This document shows, piece by piece, positions 33,458-42,359 of a stretch of DNA of 64,000 nt. The first letter of the stretch is position 1, and every line of letters starts with the position of its first letter. Origin of the DNA: Bacillus sp. CH30_1T (GTDB lineage Bacteria; Bacillota; Bacilli; Bacillales; Bacillaceae_B); assembly GCF_008364765.1 (NCBI RefSeq), contig NZ_VTUY01000003.1, positions 63,657-127,656 on the forward strand. Direction: 5' to 3'. The notes beneath the pieces were generated by a model. The model had not been told where the DNA came from and ran no database searches. It was given only the letters and a program-made list of their open reading frames with translations. Made by a program: the position numbers and the translations under genes.

Positions 33458-34795
33458 TTAATCCTCCTTGTTCATCCATTTTGTGAAACTATATTCATAG
33501 AGTGCTTTAACCGAAGGACGAATTCGGTCGTTTTCCAGGTATGTTCGTTTAGAAGGTTTGGAGTTGACTTCAATCAGCCATGGCTTCCCGCTTTCATCGA
33601 TGCCAACATCAATGCCTAGCTCGGCGAAATGCCCTTCTACCATCTCAGAAAGGAGTCGGGCAGAAGACGTACATAACTCCTTCATGTCATTTAGAATTTC
33701 GACGCTTTTCTTAGGAGAAAAAAGAGCTTGAAGGATTGGATGAGGTTTTGCGATTCGTCCTCCCTGATCGACATTTGCCACGAATTGACCTTGAGAAGCA
33801 ATCCGGGCAACAGAAGAAACGATTTCCCAGTTACCCTTTCCATTCAAGTGACATAGAAATCGAAAATCTAATGGCTGCTCCTCCACTGTAAGAAAAGAAA
33901 TGGTTTCCTGAACCAAATAAGAAGAAGGGGTACACCAGGATCGAATTTGCTTATAGAGCGCAGAGAAGGTTGAGAAAGAAAGTGGACTCTGTGTTGTGAA
34001 AGAATTTTGGTACATAATAAACTCCTCTCCTCTTTTTTGGATACGCATGATATAACGTCCCCTACTCCCGTTTACCCCCTTAACGAAAACATCCTTATAT
34101 AAGGAAAGCATTTCCTCCAATGAATCGAATCCCTGCACGGTTTTGGGCAAATGATGTACTAAGGACGGGCTGTCTTTCAGCGCATTATAAATCTCGTCTT
34201 TCGATAGAAACCCAGAATTGAAAATATGAATGTCCCGTTCTTCAGATTGAGTGAGCGCTTTTATAAAGGAAGAGGTTTTTTCTACCTTTCTTGAATGACA
34301 TCGATTGTAAATGATGTGAGGATCAGGAAGTGTCTTAAGCTCCCAGTCTGGATCAAGAAATACAACCCCTTTAGGGAAGTCTCCGACAAAAGAAGAGAGC
34401 GGTAAAAGATAAAAGAATCCACCTTTTCGTTGAAACCAGCTTTGACACTCTGTAAAATATTCTTTTAAAGAGTGTGAATGTAATGTATTCATAGAAAATT
34501 GGTTAATTAATAGGGCCACAACCGGTCCCATGTGAATGATGCTATGCCTTGAATCGATGGATATCCATATATTCTCCAGATTCGGTATGGAGGAGAATAA
34601 TGAATCGCTTGTTTCTAACATAATCTGTAAAGAATCAGTTGAATCTTCCTTACATGTGACGTAGAGGGAAGAGTTTCCACATTTCAGCGTCATGTTACGT
34701 TCAAAAGGATATCGATTCATCATCTTCTTCGGTATATACAAGTGATGATGATCATGATGCTTATGCGAACTAAATGAACATTTTATCTTCATCAT
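33458..34795 (-). CDS. YheC/YheD-family coat-associated ATP-grasp protein (paralogue 1)
   Basis: A 445-residue first cistron of the cluster, with the family motifs HIIYNRCHSRKVEK, FNSGFLSKDEIYNAL, VKGVNGSRGRYIMRI and ELGIDVGIDESGKPWLIEVNSKPS. Its start is unusually His-rich (SSHKHHDHHHLY near residues 7-18), which could bind metal. The start at 34795 (or ATG at 34792) is preferred to one 126 bases upstream, since CGGGGA precedes it and the upstream extension is not family-like. It runs divergently from yheB across 128 bases. Confidence 0.83.
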   Translation of the reverse strand: MMKIKCSFSSHKHHDHHHLYIPKKMMNRYPFERNMTLKCGNSSLYVTCKEDSTDSLQIMLETSDSLFSSIPNLENIWISIDSRHSIIHMGPVVALLINQFSMNTLHSHSLKEYFTECQSWFQRKGGFFYLLPLSSFVGDFPKGVVFLDPDWELKTLPDPHIIYNRCHSRKVEKTSSFIKALTQSEERDIHIFNSGFLSKDEIYNALKDSPSLVHHLPKTVQGFDSLEEMLSLYKDVFVKGVNGSRGRYIMRIQKRGEEFIMYQNSFTTQSPLSFSTFSALYKQIRSWCTPSSYLVQETISFLTVEEQPLDFRFLCHLNGKGNWEIVSSVARIASQGQFVANVDQGGRIAKPHPILQALFSPKKSVEILNDMKELCTSSARLLSEMVEGHFAELGIDVGIDESGKPWLIEVNSKPSKRTYLENDRIRPSVKALYEYSFTKWMNKED

Positions 34796-34923
34796 GCATT
34801 CCCCGTTTGCATAACCCGCAATTTTGATTTTATAATGATTTATTGGGCTAATGTTGATATAGCATTCTATGTAAACCCAGGCAAAATGTTCAAACAAGAG
34901 AGGTAGAAAAGGAAGGTGCAATC

Positions 34924-36063
34924 ATGCTGGATGCTTTCATCCTAATATTGTTCATGGTTTTGATTGGAGCCCTCATTGGAGGAGTCACCAATTCATTAGC
35001 CATAAAAATGTTATTCAGACCTTATAGGGCTTACTATATCGGGAAATTTAAAGTACCATTCACACCAGGGTTGATCCCAAAACGCCGGGGAGAATTGGCG
35101 GAACAACTCGGGAAAATGGTGGTCGATCATTTAATCACGCCTGAAAGTCTTCAGAAAAAAGTGATGAATAATGATTTTCAAAGGGATGTAACCCACTGGC
35201 TAGCGGAGGAATTACAACCTGTCTTCACATCGGATAAAACCGTGAATGAGTGGCTGGATATCCTGCAAATCCCTGTAACCTCCGATTGTCTTAATGAGTG
35301 GCTTGAAGATTGGGTAGCTGTAAAGATGAAAGATACCAAAGCAGCATACACCTCTAAAAAGCTGGAAGAAGCTCTTCCAGAAAAGTGGAAGGAAAGAGTC
35401 GAAGAAAGTATTCCGAAGCTTGTAGACTTCATCGCAGACCGTGCGGAAACCTATTTCACAAGCCCTGAAGGAAAAGCGAAAGTGAAGATCATGATCGACG
35501 ATTTTCTGAAAGAACGGGGCATGCTCGGAAACATGCTTGGAATGTTCCTCGGCAACACATCGGTTGCGGACAAAGTACAGCCTGAAATCGTAAAGTTCAT
35601 CAAGCATGAAGGAACCCAGGAAATTATTTACAATCTGCTGACAAAAGAATGGTCCAAACTGAAACAAATGAAGCTTGATGAATTCATCGATCGATTACCG
35701 GAAGAAGACTTGATTCAAACCGTCCAGGCATCCCTGGTCAAACTCGTCAACATCGAAGGGCACCTATCCAAGCCACTAAGAAACTTTCTTGAGCCTCACA
35801 AAGAACCCTTCTTCAATAACCAGCTTCCAAAATGGGTGGATAGAGGGACGGACCTCTTATCGAAGAAGATTCCGAACCTAATGGAGAAGATGCACCTGCA
35901 GCATATCGTGCAGGAGCAGGTTGAATCTTTTTCAGTTGGAAGATTGGAAGAATTGGTTCTCGGCATTTCCCGTCGTGAATTCAAGATGATTACTTACTTA
36001 GGGGCATTACTTGGAGGAGTGATCGGAATCGTTCAAGGGGTCATAGCCCTCTTTATCTCTTAA
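34924..36063 (+). CDS. yheB: YheB, DUF445 family membrane protein
   Basis: A 379-residue DUF445 protein. A hydrophobic N-terminal segment (about 2-25, with GGVTNSLAIKMLFRPY directly after it) and a C-terminal transmembrane helix (about 358-378) flank a long helical cytosolic or external middle. DUF445 proteins are widespread, with no defined biochemical role. The position between yheC and yheA matches B. subtilis. GGAAGGTG precedes the ATG. Confidence 0.9.
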   Translation: MLDAFILILFMVLIGALIGGVTNSLAIKMLFRPYRAYYIGKFKVPFTPGLIPKRRGELAEQLGKMVVDHLITPESLQKKVMNNDFQRDVTHWLAEELQPVFTSDKTVNEWLDILQIPVTSDCLNEWLEDWVAVKMKDTKAAYTSKKLEEALPEKWKERVEESIPKLVDFIADRAETYFTSPEGKAKVKIMIDDFLKERGMLGNMLGMFLGNTSVADKVQPEIVKFIKHEGTQEIIYNLLTKEWSKLKQMKLDEFIDRLPEEDLIQTVQASLVKLVNIEGHLSKPLRNFLEPHKEPFFNNQLPKWVDRGTDLLSKKIPNLMEKMHLQHIVQEQVESFSVGRLEELVLGISRREFKMITYLGALLGGVIGIVQGVIALFIS

Positions 36064-36091
36064 TTCAACAGGGCCTAAGGGTCCTTCCTAG

Positions 36092-36142
36092 AATTTCACT
36101 CTATAGTTTGTTATAGTGGTGTAGGAAACATAGAGTGAAATT
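36092..36142 (+). promoter_or_regulatory. Perfect 13-bp inverted repeat in the yheA upstream region
   Basis: AATTTCACTCTAT (36092-36104) and ATAGAGTGAAATT (36130-36142) flank 25 bases that contain TTATAGT. The right arm ends just before the yheA Shine-Dalgarno. It may be a pair of operator half-sites or an RNA hairpin limiting translation. Confidence 0.5.
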
Positions 36143-36158
36143 ATAGGAGGTACGTATT

Positions 36159-36512
36159 TTGGCTATTAACTTATACGATCAAGCGAACGAATTGGAAAGT
36201 GCTTTACGTCAAAGCGATGAATTTCTACAACTGAAGAAGATGTACGACGAAGTAAACAATGACGAATCTGCTAACAAGATGTTTGAAAACTTCAGAAACA
36301 TTCAAATGACACTTCAACAAAAACAAATGAGCGGTGAAGAAATCTCTCAAGAAGAAGTAGAGCAAGCTCAAAAAACAGCTCAACTTGTTCAACAACACGA
36401 AAAAATCTCAAAGCTTATGGAAGCTGAGCAACGCATGAGCATGGTCATCAATGACTTGAACAAAGTCATCATGAAGCCACTTGAAGAACTTTACGGTTCA
36501 ATGGAGAAATAA
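36159..36512 (+). CDS. yheA: YheA, YlbF/YmcA family protein
   Basis: A 117-residue helical protein, identical in length to B. subtilis YheA. It carries the family core ESANKMFENFRNIQMTLQQKQMSGEEI and the ending MKPLEELYGS. YlbF and YmcA paralogues form the Y-complex that directs RNase Y and affects competence, sporulation and biofilm; YheA is related but not shown to join it. The start is a TTG at 36159, eight bases after TAGGAGG. Confidence 0.93.
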   Translation: MAINLYDQANELESALRQSDEFLQLKKMYDEVNNDESANKMFENFRNIQMTLQQKQMSGEEISQEEVEQAQKTAQLVQQHEKISKLMEAEQRMSMVINDLNKVIMKPLEELYGSMEK

Positions 36513-36522
36513 TATTGGTACG

Positions 36523-36561
36523 AAAAGGACTGACTACCGGATCGGGGGTTAGTCCTTTTTT
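36523..36561 (+). terminator. Terminator after yheA
   Basis: AAAAGGACTGACTACC pairs with GGGGTTAGTCCTTTT, followed by T. Confidence 0.88.
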
Positions 36562-36736
36562 GTGGATATAGCAGTGGAACAGAAAGATCCACTGCAGCAA
36601 GAACTTCTCGTCTAGTTGATAGTTTCTACCAGCTACTCCATATAATTTTCGAATTGCTCCCACCCCTTGTCATATTTGTTTCCCCTTCTTCATAAAAGTA
36701 AAGAAAGGGAGTAGACAACATATAGGGGGGACACCG

Positions 36737-37609
36737 ATGATGATCTATAGAATGCTAGCGCTAAATATTGATGGAACGATTGTAAATGAAAACGGAAAAA
36801 TTGCGAGGGAAACAAAGGATGCAATTGAGTACGTTCAAGATAAAGGTGTACCGGTCACATTGGTAACAAGCAGGAGCTTTGCTTCAGCTAAGAAAGTAGC
36901 CAAGGCCCTTAAGCTCAAAACCCCGCTCGTCTCACATAGTGGGTCCTACATCGCTGGAGAACTTGAAAAACCGATGTATGTAAAAAAAATTGCCGAGGAC
37001 ATTACGTATGAAATTGCTCAATTCCTTGAAGGTTTCTCAAGCCAAGTAGCTCTATCCCATGAGAAGAGGTCAATCATTGGCAAAGCAAATTCCCATGCAA
37101 AGGATTTGGCAAAAGTCTCCTGGCAGAGAGAGTCAAAATTACTTTATAGTAAGCAGTTTGTGGATCGTGTGAGTGATCATCTCTTGGAGAATCCAATGTC
37201 GGTTCCGAAGATATCGGTTGTTATGGAGCATCGTGAAGATGTGTGGGACATTGTTGCTTCTCTAAAAGGCATGTATGAAGAAGTGGACGCCATTCCGACA
37301 TCCGACTATAAACTGGATATCGTGCCAAGGGGTGTATCGAAGCTTCGAGGGTTGATGTATCTATCTGAACGCCTCGGAGTGAAAAAGGATCAAATCGTGA
37401 TGGTCGGATCGGGGCTGGATGACATCGACTCCTTGGAATGCTGTGGCCTTGGGGTTGCTATGGGGGATGCACCTAGACAGGTGAGAGATGCAGCGAACTG
37501 GATTACACGGAGCCAAAGCGAAAAAGGCATCCCATACTTTGTAACAGAGCTATTCCGCAAGCAGCACCCCATACCGTTCCTGAAAAAAATGAACATCATT
37601 AAATCATAA
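36737..37609 (+). CDS. yhaX: HAD-superfamily protein YhaX, nucleophile Asp replaced
   Basis: A 290-residue Cof-type HAD protein with cap domain and the late motif MVGSGLDDIDSLECCGLGVAMGDAP. Motif I reads LALNIDGT where active HAD phosphatases have DxDGT, so the nucleophilic Asp is Asn. The motif III Lys region (KLDIVPRGVSK) and motif IV Asp remain. It may bind phosphosugars without turnover, or act slowly. The neighbouring hemZ and yheA match the B. subtilis yhaX locus, which is sporulation-expressed. GGGGGG precedes the tandem ATGs. Confidence 0.85.
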   Translation: MMIYRMLALNIDGTIVNENGKIARETKDAIEYVQDKGVPVTLVTSRSFASAKKVAKALKLKTPLVSHSGSYIAGELEKPMYVKKIAEDITYEIAQFLEGFSSQVALSHEKRSIIGKANSHAKDLAKVSWQRESKLLYSKQFVDRVSDHLLENPMSVPKISVVMEHREDVWDIVASLKGMYEEVDAIPTSDYKLDIVPRGVSKLRGLMYLSERLGVKKDQIVMVGSGLDDIDSLECCGLGVAMGDAPRQVRDAANWITRSQSEKGIPYFVTELFRKQHPIPFLKKMNIIKS

Positions 37610-37615
37610 ATCGAT

Positions 37616-37655
37616 ACACCCCGCATTTCTATTAGAGAAGCGGGGTGTTCTATTT
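37616..37655 (+). terminator. Terminator after yhaX
   Basis: A 9-bp stem ACACCCCGC/GCGGGGTGT followed by TCTATTTATTT. Confidence 0.75.
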
Positions 37656-37745
37656 ATTTCAGTGGGCCTCACTGCCATTGACCATTCCCACCCCATTCTG
37701 TACACTTATAAAAGCTTATTAGATTTGGTGAAAGGTGATTAGAAC

Positions 37746-39239
37746 GTGAATGTTTTGATAAAAGGAATCGAGGATGAGCGTTTTGAGCGCCCCCTGCGAT
37801 TGATTGCGAATTTATTTTTTGAAGAATCCGTGATTCACTTTGGCTCAGGTGATGACATGGATCTTCAAGTCAAAATAGAACTATCAATAGAAGAAAAGAT
37901 AGAAGCGAAAGCCGTGTTGACAAAGCCGTCTTCTGATAAATCATACACTGCAGCCTATGAACGTGGCTGGACATCATATGAAAATGAAAAAGAACGCTTC
38001 AAACAACTGAAAACAGCTGTATCTCATGTGTATCTGAATGTTCTTCAAGACCTGACGGGAATCCGGCAAAAATGGGGGATCTTAACGGGGATCCGCCCTA
38101 CCAAGCTTTTACATAAGCAGAATCAGCTTGGGCTCCCCCAGAAGGAGATTCATGCGAAATTGAAAGAGGAATATCTTATTACCGATGAAAAGATTCAGTT
38201 GATGCAAAACATCGTGGACCGGCAGCTATCGGTTGTACCGGATCTCTATGATCTCCAGCATGAAGTGAGCATCTATATCGGAATACCGTTTTGTCCTACC
38301 AAATGTGCATATTGTACTTTTCCTGCATACGCGATTCTCGGTAAACAAGGGCGGGTCGATTCCTTCCTGGCCGGGCTTCACTATGAAATCCAGGAAATGG
38401 GACGCTGGCTCAAAGAGAATAACGTCAAGATTACGACGATTTACTATGGTGGAGGGACACCTACCTCTATCACCGCAGAAGAAATGGATGCCCTGTATGA
38501 AGAAATGTATCGATCATTCCCAGATGTGGACGCTGTAAGGGAAGTGACGGTAGAAGCAGGAAGACCGGATACGATTTCCAAAGAAAAACTAGAGGTACTA
38601 AAGAAATGGAATATCGACCGCATTTCCATCAACCCTCAGTCGTATACACAAGAAACATTAAAAGCGATCGGCCGTCATCACACCGTGGGAGAAACCATCG
38701 ATAAATTTCATTTATCCCGCAATATGGGAATGAACAACATCAACATGGATCTCATTATCGGACTTCCAGGTGAAGAGCTTCCAGAACTTCAGCATTCTTT
38801 GGATGAAACCGAAAAACTCATGCCGGAATCATTGACCGTCCATACGCTTTCCTTCAAGCGGGCGTCTGAAATGACCAAGAATAAAGATAAGTATAAAGTG
38901 GCAGACCGGGTGGAAATCGAGAAGATGATGGACCTTGCTGAGGAATGGACTAAGGCTCATGGCTATGAGCCCTATTACTTATATCGTCAGAAGAACATAC
39001 TGGGTAACCTCGAAAATGTCGGCTATGCTCTTCCCGGACAGGATAGCCTCTATAACATCATGATCATGGAAGAGGTCCAAACCATCATTGGCATCGGCTG
39101 CGGCGCTGCGAGCAAATTCATCGATCCGGAGACCGGAAAGATCACGCATTTTGCCAATCCGAAAGAGCCAAACGCCTACAACCTGGGATTCAAAGAATAT
39201 ACCGATAAGAAGATTAAGATCCTTAATGACTTATTTTAA
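37746..39239 (+). CDS. hemZ: HemZ, coproporphyrinogen III oxidase-like radical SAM enzyme
   Basis: A 497-residue radical SAM protein with the cluster motif CPTKCAYC (near residues 184-191, GIPFCPTKCAYCTFPAY), then TIYYGGGTPTS and NINMDLIIGLPGE. It matches B. subtilis HemZ over its whole length, including the N-terminal domain with WGILTGIRPTKLLHK. HemZ is assigned to oxygen-independent heme-pathway chemistry, though some HemN-like proteins act differently. Start is GTG at 37746, after AAAGGTGA. Confidence 0.93.
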   Translation: MNVLIKGIEDERFERPLRLIANLFFEESVIHFGSGDDMDLQVKIELSIEEKIEAKAVLTKPSSDKSYTAAYERGWTSYENEKERFKQLKTAVSHVYLNVLQDLTGIRQKWGILTGIRPTKLLHKQNQLGLPQKEIHAKLKEEYLITDEKIQLMQNIVDRQLSVVPDLYDLQHEVSIYIGIPFCPTKCAYCTFPAYAILGKQGRVDSFLAGLHYEIQEMGRWLKENNVKITTIYYGGGTPTSITAEEMDALYEEMYRSFPDVDAVREVTVEAGRPDTISKEKLEVLKKWNIDRISINPQSYTQETLKAIGRHHTVGETIDKFHLSRNMGMNNINMDLIIGLPGEELPELQHSLDETEKLMPESLTVHTLSFKRASEMTKNKDKYKVADRVEIEKMMDLAEEWTKAHGYEPYYLYRQKNILGNLENVGYALPGQDSLYNIMIMEEVQTIIGIGCGAASKFIDPETGKITHFANPKEPNAYNLGFKEYTDKKIKILNDLF

Positions 39240-39247
39240 TAAAAACA

Positions 39248-39278
39248 AGCTGTTCAGAGAACTTCTGGACGGCTTTTT
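39248..39278 (+). terminator. Terminator after hemZ
   Basis: An 11-bp stem AGCTGTTCAGA/TCTGGACGGCT with one G-U pair, followed by TTTTT. Confidence 0.8.
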
Positions 39279-39399
39279 ATTAGTATCTAAGGACGGGTTA
39301 GTATATGTGTAATTAACGGAATTTTTCAACAATAGTTAAAGGATTACTTCTGAAAAAAGTCGAATAAATAAGGTAGACATAGAAATCCAGACATTGTTT

Positions 39400-39414
39400 T
39401 TGTAAACGCTTACC
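39400..39414 (+). promoter_or_regulatory. Candidate CcpA cre site upstream of the acyl-CoA ligase
   Basis: TTGTAAACGCTTACC matches the cre consensus WTGNAANCGNWNNCW at all but the last position. It ends 23 bases before the ATG of the acyl-CoA ligase, so it is well placed for glucose repression of fatty-acid use. Inferred from consensus only. Confidence 0.5.
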
Positions 39415-39437
39415 AAATTTGAGGGGAGAGATCGAAT

Positions 39438-41051
39438 ATGATGCAAACACCACTGCTTCTGACACAAATGATTGACCGAGCCGAAAAGTATTTCCCTAAC
39501 AAAGAAATTGTTTCACGCACTGAGTCCGGAATAAGCCGCTTCACGTATAAACAATGGGGAGAAAGAACACGAAGGCTTGCAAGCAGCCTATCAAAACTTG
39601 GGGTTGAAGAAGGGGATAAGGTCGGGACACTTGCCTGGAACCATCATCGGCATCTTGAATCCTATTTTGCGATTCCTTGCAGTGGGGCCGTCCTACATAC
39701 GATCAATATTCGCCTATCCCCTCAGCACATCGTATATATCATCAATCATGCCAAGGACCAGGTATTGCTCATCGATTCAGACATCGTACCACTCATCGAA
39801 AAAATCAAAGACCAGATACCAACGGTCAAAGCTTTCATTGTAATGACCGATGGTGACTTGCCGGAAACCACTTTGGAACCGGTTTATCATTATGAGAGAT
39901 TGCTGGAGGAAGGCGATCCTTCTTTCCAATTCCGGACAGACATAGATGAAAATGCTCCTGCCGGGATGTGTTACACCTCAGCCACAACCGGAAATCCTAA
40001 AGGGGTCATTTATTCTCATCGTGGAATCGTCCTGCATGCCATGGCGCTCGGGCTTGCTGATACGACTGGTGTCTGTGAAAAAGACGTGGCACTGCCGGTC
40101 GTACCGATGTTCCATGTAAACGCGTGGGGACTTCCTTTCGCCTCGGTGTGGTTCGGGACGAAGCAGGTTCTGCCTGGACCATATTTCACTCCAGGATTAC
40201 TGGCACAGTTAATGCAGGATGAAAAGGTAACCATTTCTGCAGGGGTCCCGACTATTTGGCTTGGTTTGCTCAATGAATTAGAGAAAAAGGAGTATGATCT
40301 CTCCAGCCTTCGTTCAGTTCTATGTGGGGGTTCGGCTGCTCCTAAAGGAATGATTAGAACCTTTGAAGAGAAATTCGGTATTCCGTTCATGCATGCATAT
40401 GGAATGACAGAAACAAGTCCGCTTGCAGTGATTGCTGCATCGAAAAGCTATCATGATGATCTTTCAGCTGAAGAAAAGCTTGAATTAAAAGCAAAGCAAG
40501 GGATCCTCGTCCCTGGATTAGACATGAAAATCGTCGGGAAAGACGGAGAAGTGGCTTGGGATGGAAAGGAAATGGGAGAACTTGCCCTGAAAGGTCCATG
40601 GATTGCTTCTGAATACTATGAAGATGAAAGAACAGAAGAAGCATTCCGTGATGGCTGGCTGTATACAGGTGATGTGGTCACCATCGACGAAGAAGGATAC
40701 ATTAAAATCGTTGACCGCACAAAGGACTTGATCAAATCAGGTGGAGAATGGATTTCTTCCGTAGACATCGAAAATGCTCTCATGGCACATGAACATATCT
40801 TCGAAGCAGCGGTAGTTGCAGTCCCCCATGAAGAATGGCAGGAACGCCCGATTGCTTGTGTAGTGTTAAAAGACTCGGGAAAAGGAAATGTTTCCAAAGA
40901 AGAAATCATGGACTTTCTGAAGCCACAGTTTGCCAAATGGTGGTTGCCGGATGAAATCCTGTTCCTTAATGAGATTCCAAAAACGTCAGTCGGGAAGTTT
41001 TTGAAGAGATCCTTGCGGGATCAAGTGCAGGATAAAATGAAACAAATATAA
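39438..41051 (+). CDS. Medium/long-chain fatty-acid CoA ligase
   Basis: A 537-residue AMP-forming ligase of the ANL superfamily that activates fatty acids to acyl-CoA through an acyl-adenylate. Motifs are the phosphate loop YTSATTGNPKG (about residues 178-188, TSA in place of TSG), AYGMTETSP near 322, the GWLYTGDVV hinge region near 407, DRTKDLIKSGGEWIS, and the catalytic Lys in KTSVGKFLKR near 517. A crotonase gene follows after 116 bases, pointing to beta-oxidation. GGGGAGAG precedes the ATG. Confidence 0.9.
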   Translation: MMQTPLLLTQMIDRAEKYFPNKEIVSRTESGISRFTYKQWGERTRRLASSLSKLGVEEGDKVGTLAWNHHRHLESYFAIPCSGAVLHTINIRLSPQHIVYIINHAKDQVLLIDSDIVPLIEKIKDQIPTVKAFIVMTDGDLPETTLEPVYHYERLLEEGDPSFQFRTDIDENAPAGMCYTSATTGNPKGVIYSHRGIVLHAMALGLADTTGVCEKDVALPVVPMFHVNAWGLPFASVWFGTKQVLPGPYFTPGLLAQLMQDEKVTISAGVPTIWLGLLNELEKKEYDLSSLRSVLCGGSAAPKGMIRTFEEKFGIPFMHAYGMTETSPLAVIAASKSYHDDLSAEEKLELKAKQGILVPGLDMKIVGKDGEVAWDGKEMGELALKGPWIASEYYEDERTEEAFRDGWLYTGDVVTIDEEGYIKIVDRTKDLIKSGGEWISSVDIENALMAHEHIFEAAVVAVPHEEWQERPIACVVLKDSGKGNVSKEEIMDFLKPQFAKWWLPDEILFLNEIPKTSVGKFLKRSLRDQVQDKMKQI

Positions 41052-41167
41052 AACGTATGAGAGGTTGGTCCGAAGTCGACCTCTCTCTTTAATTATTATA
41101 CTATTCAAAATAATGATTCCTGAAAATGGGATATTACGGTATGCTAGAAGAAAGGGGAGGGATTTTT

Positions 41168-41962
41168 TTGACAGTATCAAATCAATACGAAACAGTAAAA
41201 TTACATAAAGAAGGTAAGGTGGCAAGACTTCAGCTGAACCGGCCTCAATCACTAAATGCGTTGGATGCAGGACTTATGGGTGAGCTCCTGGCTGCGTTAA
41301 AAGAAGTGAAAAATGACCCATCGATTTCTTTATTGGTCCTGACAGGGGAAGGAAAGGGATTTTCTTCTGGGGGAGATATAAAATCCATGCTTACCTTAAG
41401 CGGAGAAGAACAGTTCTCAAGTATTATGGATACCATCAGTGAACTGGTTATGACGTTGTACACCATGCCGAAAATTGTTCTGACGGGTATACATGGAGCT
41501 GCTGCAGGTCTTGGGTTCAGTCTGGCGCTTTGCTCTGACTATATTTTGTGTGAAGAAGACAGCAAGCTCGCCATGAACTTTATCGGGATCGCACTGATTC
41601 CGGATGGGGGAAGTCATTTTCTTCTTCAGGAGCGCCTGGGAACACATAAAGCCAAAAGATTGATTTGGAACGGTAAAGTCTTGGAAGGGCAAGAGGCCCT
41701 TATGAAGGGGCTGGTTGACGAAGCGATTCCTTCCGGAAAATTGGAAGAAGGCATCGAACGCTATACAAAACAAGTACTAGGTGCACCGACGAAAGCGATG
41801 CTGAAAACGAAAGAAGTATATGTCACATTAAACAAAGACAGGCTTCAACGTGCACTTGATCTTGAAAAAGAAGGGCAATGGCTCATGCGTCAAACCTCGG
41901 ATCACCAGGAAGGCATTCGTGCATTTGTCGAGAAAAGACGACCTGAATTTAAGGGAGAATAA
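41168..41962 (+). CDS. yhaR: Enoyl-CoA hydratase/isomerase family protein YhaR
   Basis: A 264-residue crotonase. The oxyanion hole residues lie in FSSGGDIKSM and GIHGAAAGLGFSLALCSDYI. At the second catalytic position the sequence is IALIPDGGSHFLL, an Asp where hydratases have Glu, a pattern more usual in enoyl-CoA isomerases and PaaG-like enzymes. The TTG at 41168 follows AAGGGGAGG; an ATG at 41126 lacks a site. Position before yhzD and yhaQ matches yhaR. Confidence 0.84.
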   Translation: MTVSNQYETVKLHKEGKVARLQLNRPQSLNALDAGLMGELLAALKEVKNDPSISLLVLTGEGKGFSSGGDIKSMLTLSGEEQFSSIMDTISELVMTLYTMPKIVLTGIHGAAAGLGFSLALCSDYILCEEDSKLAMNFIGIALIPDGGSHFLLQERLGTHKAKRLIWNGKVLEGQEALMKGLVDEAIPSGKLEEGIERYTKQVLGAPTKAMLKTKEVYVTLNKDRLQRALDLEKEGQWLMRQTSDHQEGIRAFVEKRRPEFKGE

Positions 41963-41970
41963 TAGTTGAA

Positions 41971-42289
41971 GAGGCTGGGACAAAAGTTTTTTATCCTAAG
42001 TCAAACCCGAACAAACCTGCTTCTTAGTGTGCAGATTTGTTCGGGTTTATTATTTATTTTCGAATCATTTGATTTTAGCTGTTTCCAGCGGTTGATTGGA
42101 GTGCAAGACGAAGACTCCTGCGGGAAAGTAGCTTATGTGAGACCCCGCAGGCTTGCCGAGGAGGCTCACGGGCTACCCGCGGAAAGCGTAGTCTTGCAAA
42201 GAAATCATTAGCGGTATGAAGAACCTACACTTCTATTGTTCGTCTTTTTATCGTGGTTTTTTAGTTTTGTCCCAGCCTCTTTTTCGTTT
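41971..42289. mobile_element. MITE-like element with 15-bp terminal inverted repeats
   Basis: A 319-bp non-coding element bounded by GAGGCTGGGACAAAA and its exact complement. Inside it are a 15-bp hairpin (CCCGAACAAA...TTTGTTCGGG, 42006-42045) and a GC-rich core with CTCCTGCGGG, GAGACCCCGCAGG and GAGGAGGCTCAC, a combination seen as dispersed repeats in many Bacillaceae genomes. No transposase ORF. No clear target duplication was seen. It sits between yhaR and yhzD without breaking either. Confidence 0.82.
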
Positions 42290-42308
42290 GGCATTCATCC
42301 TGTTAATT

Positions 42309-42349
42309 AAAAAATGCATTACAGGCCACTGGACGTGACCTGTAATGCA
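42309..42349 (-). terminator. Terminator of yhzD
   Basis: An 11-bp stem TGCATTACAGG/CCTGTAATGCA followed on the minus strand by TTTTTT. Confidence 0.88.
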
Positions 42350-42359
42350 GGTTGAAAGC

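Noticed and set aside
41966..42211. An 81-codon open frame inside the MITE-like element
   Set aside because: It covers the terminal repeat and both hairpins, and the GC-rich part shows no protein-like pattern; no ribosome site.
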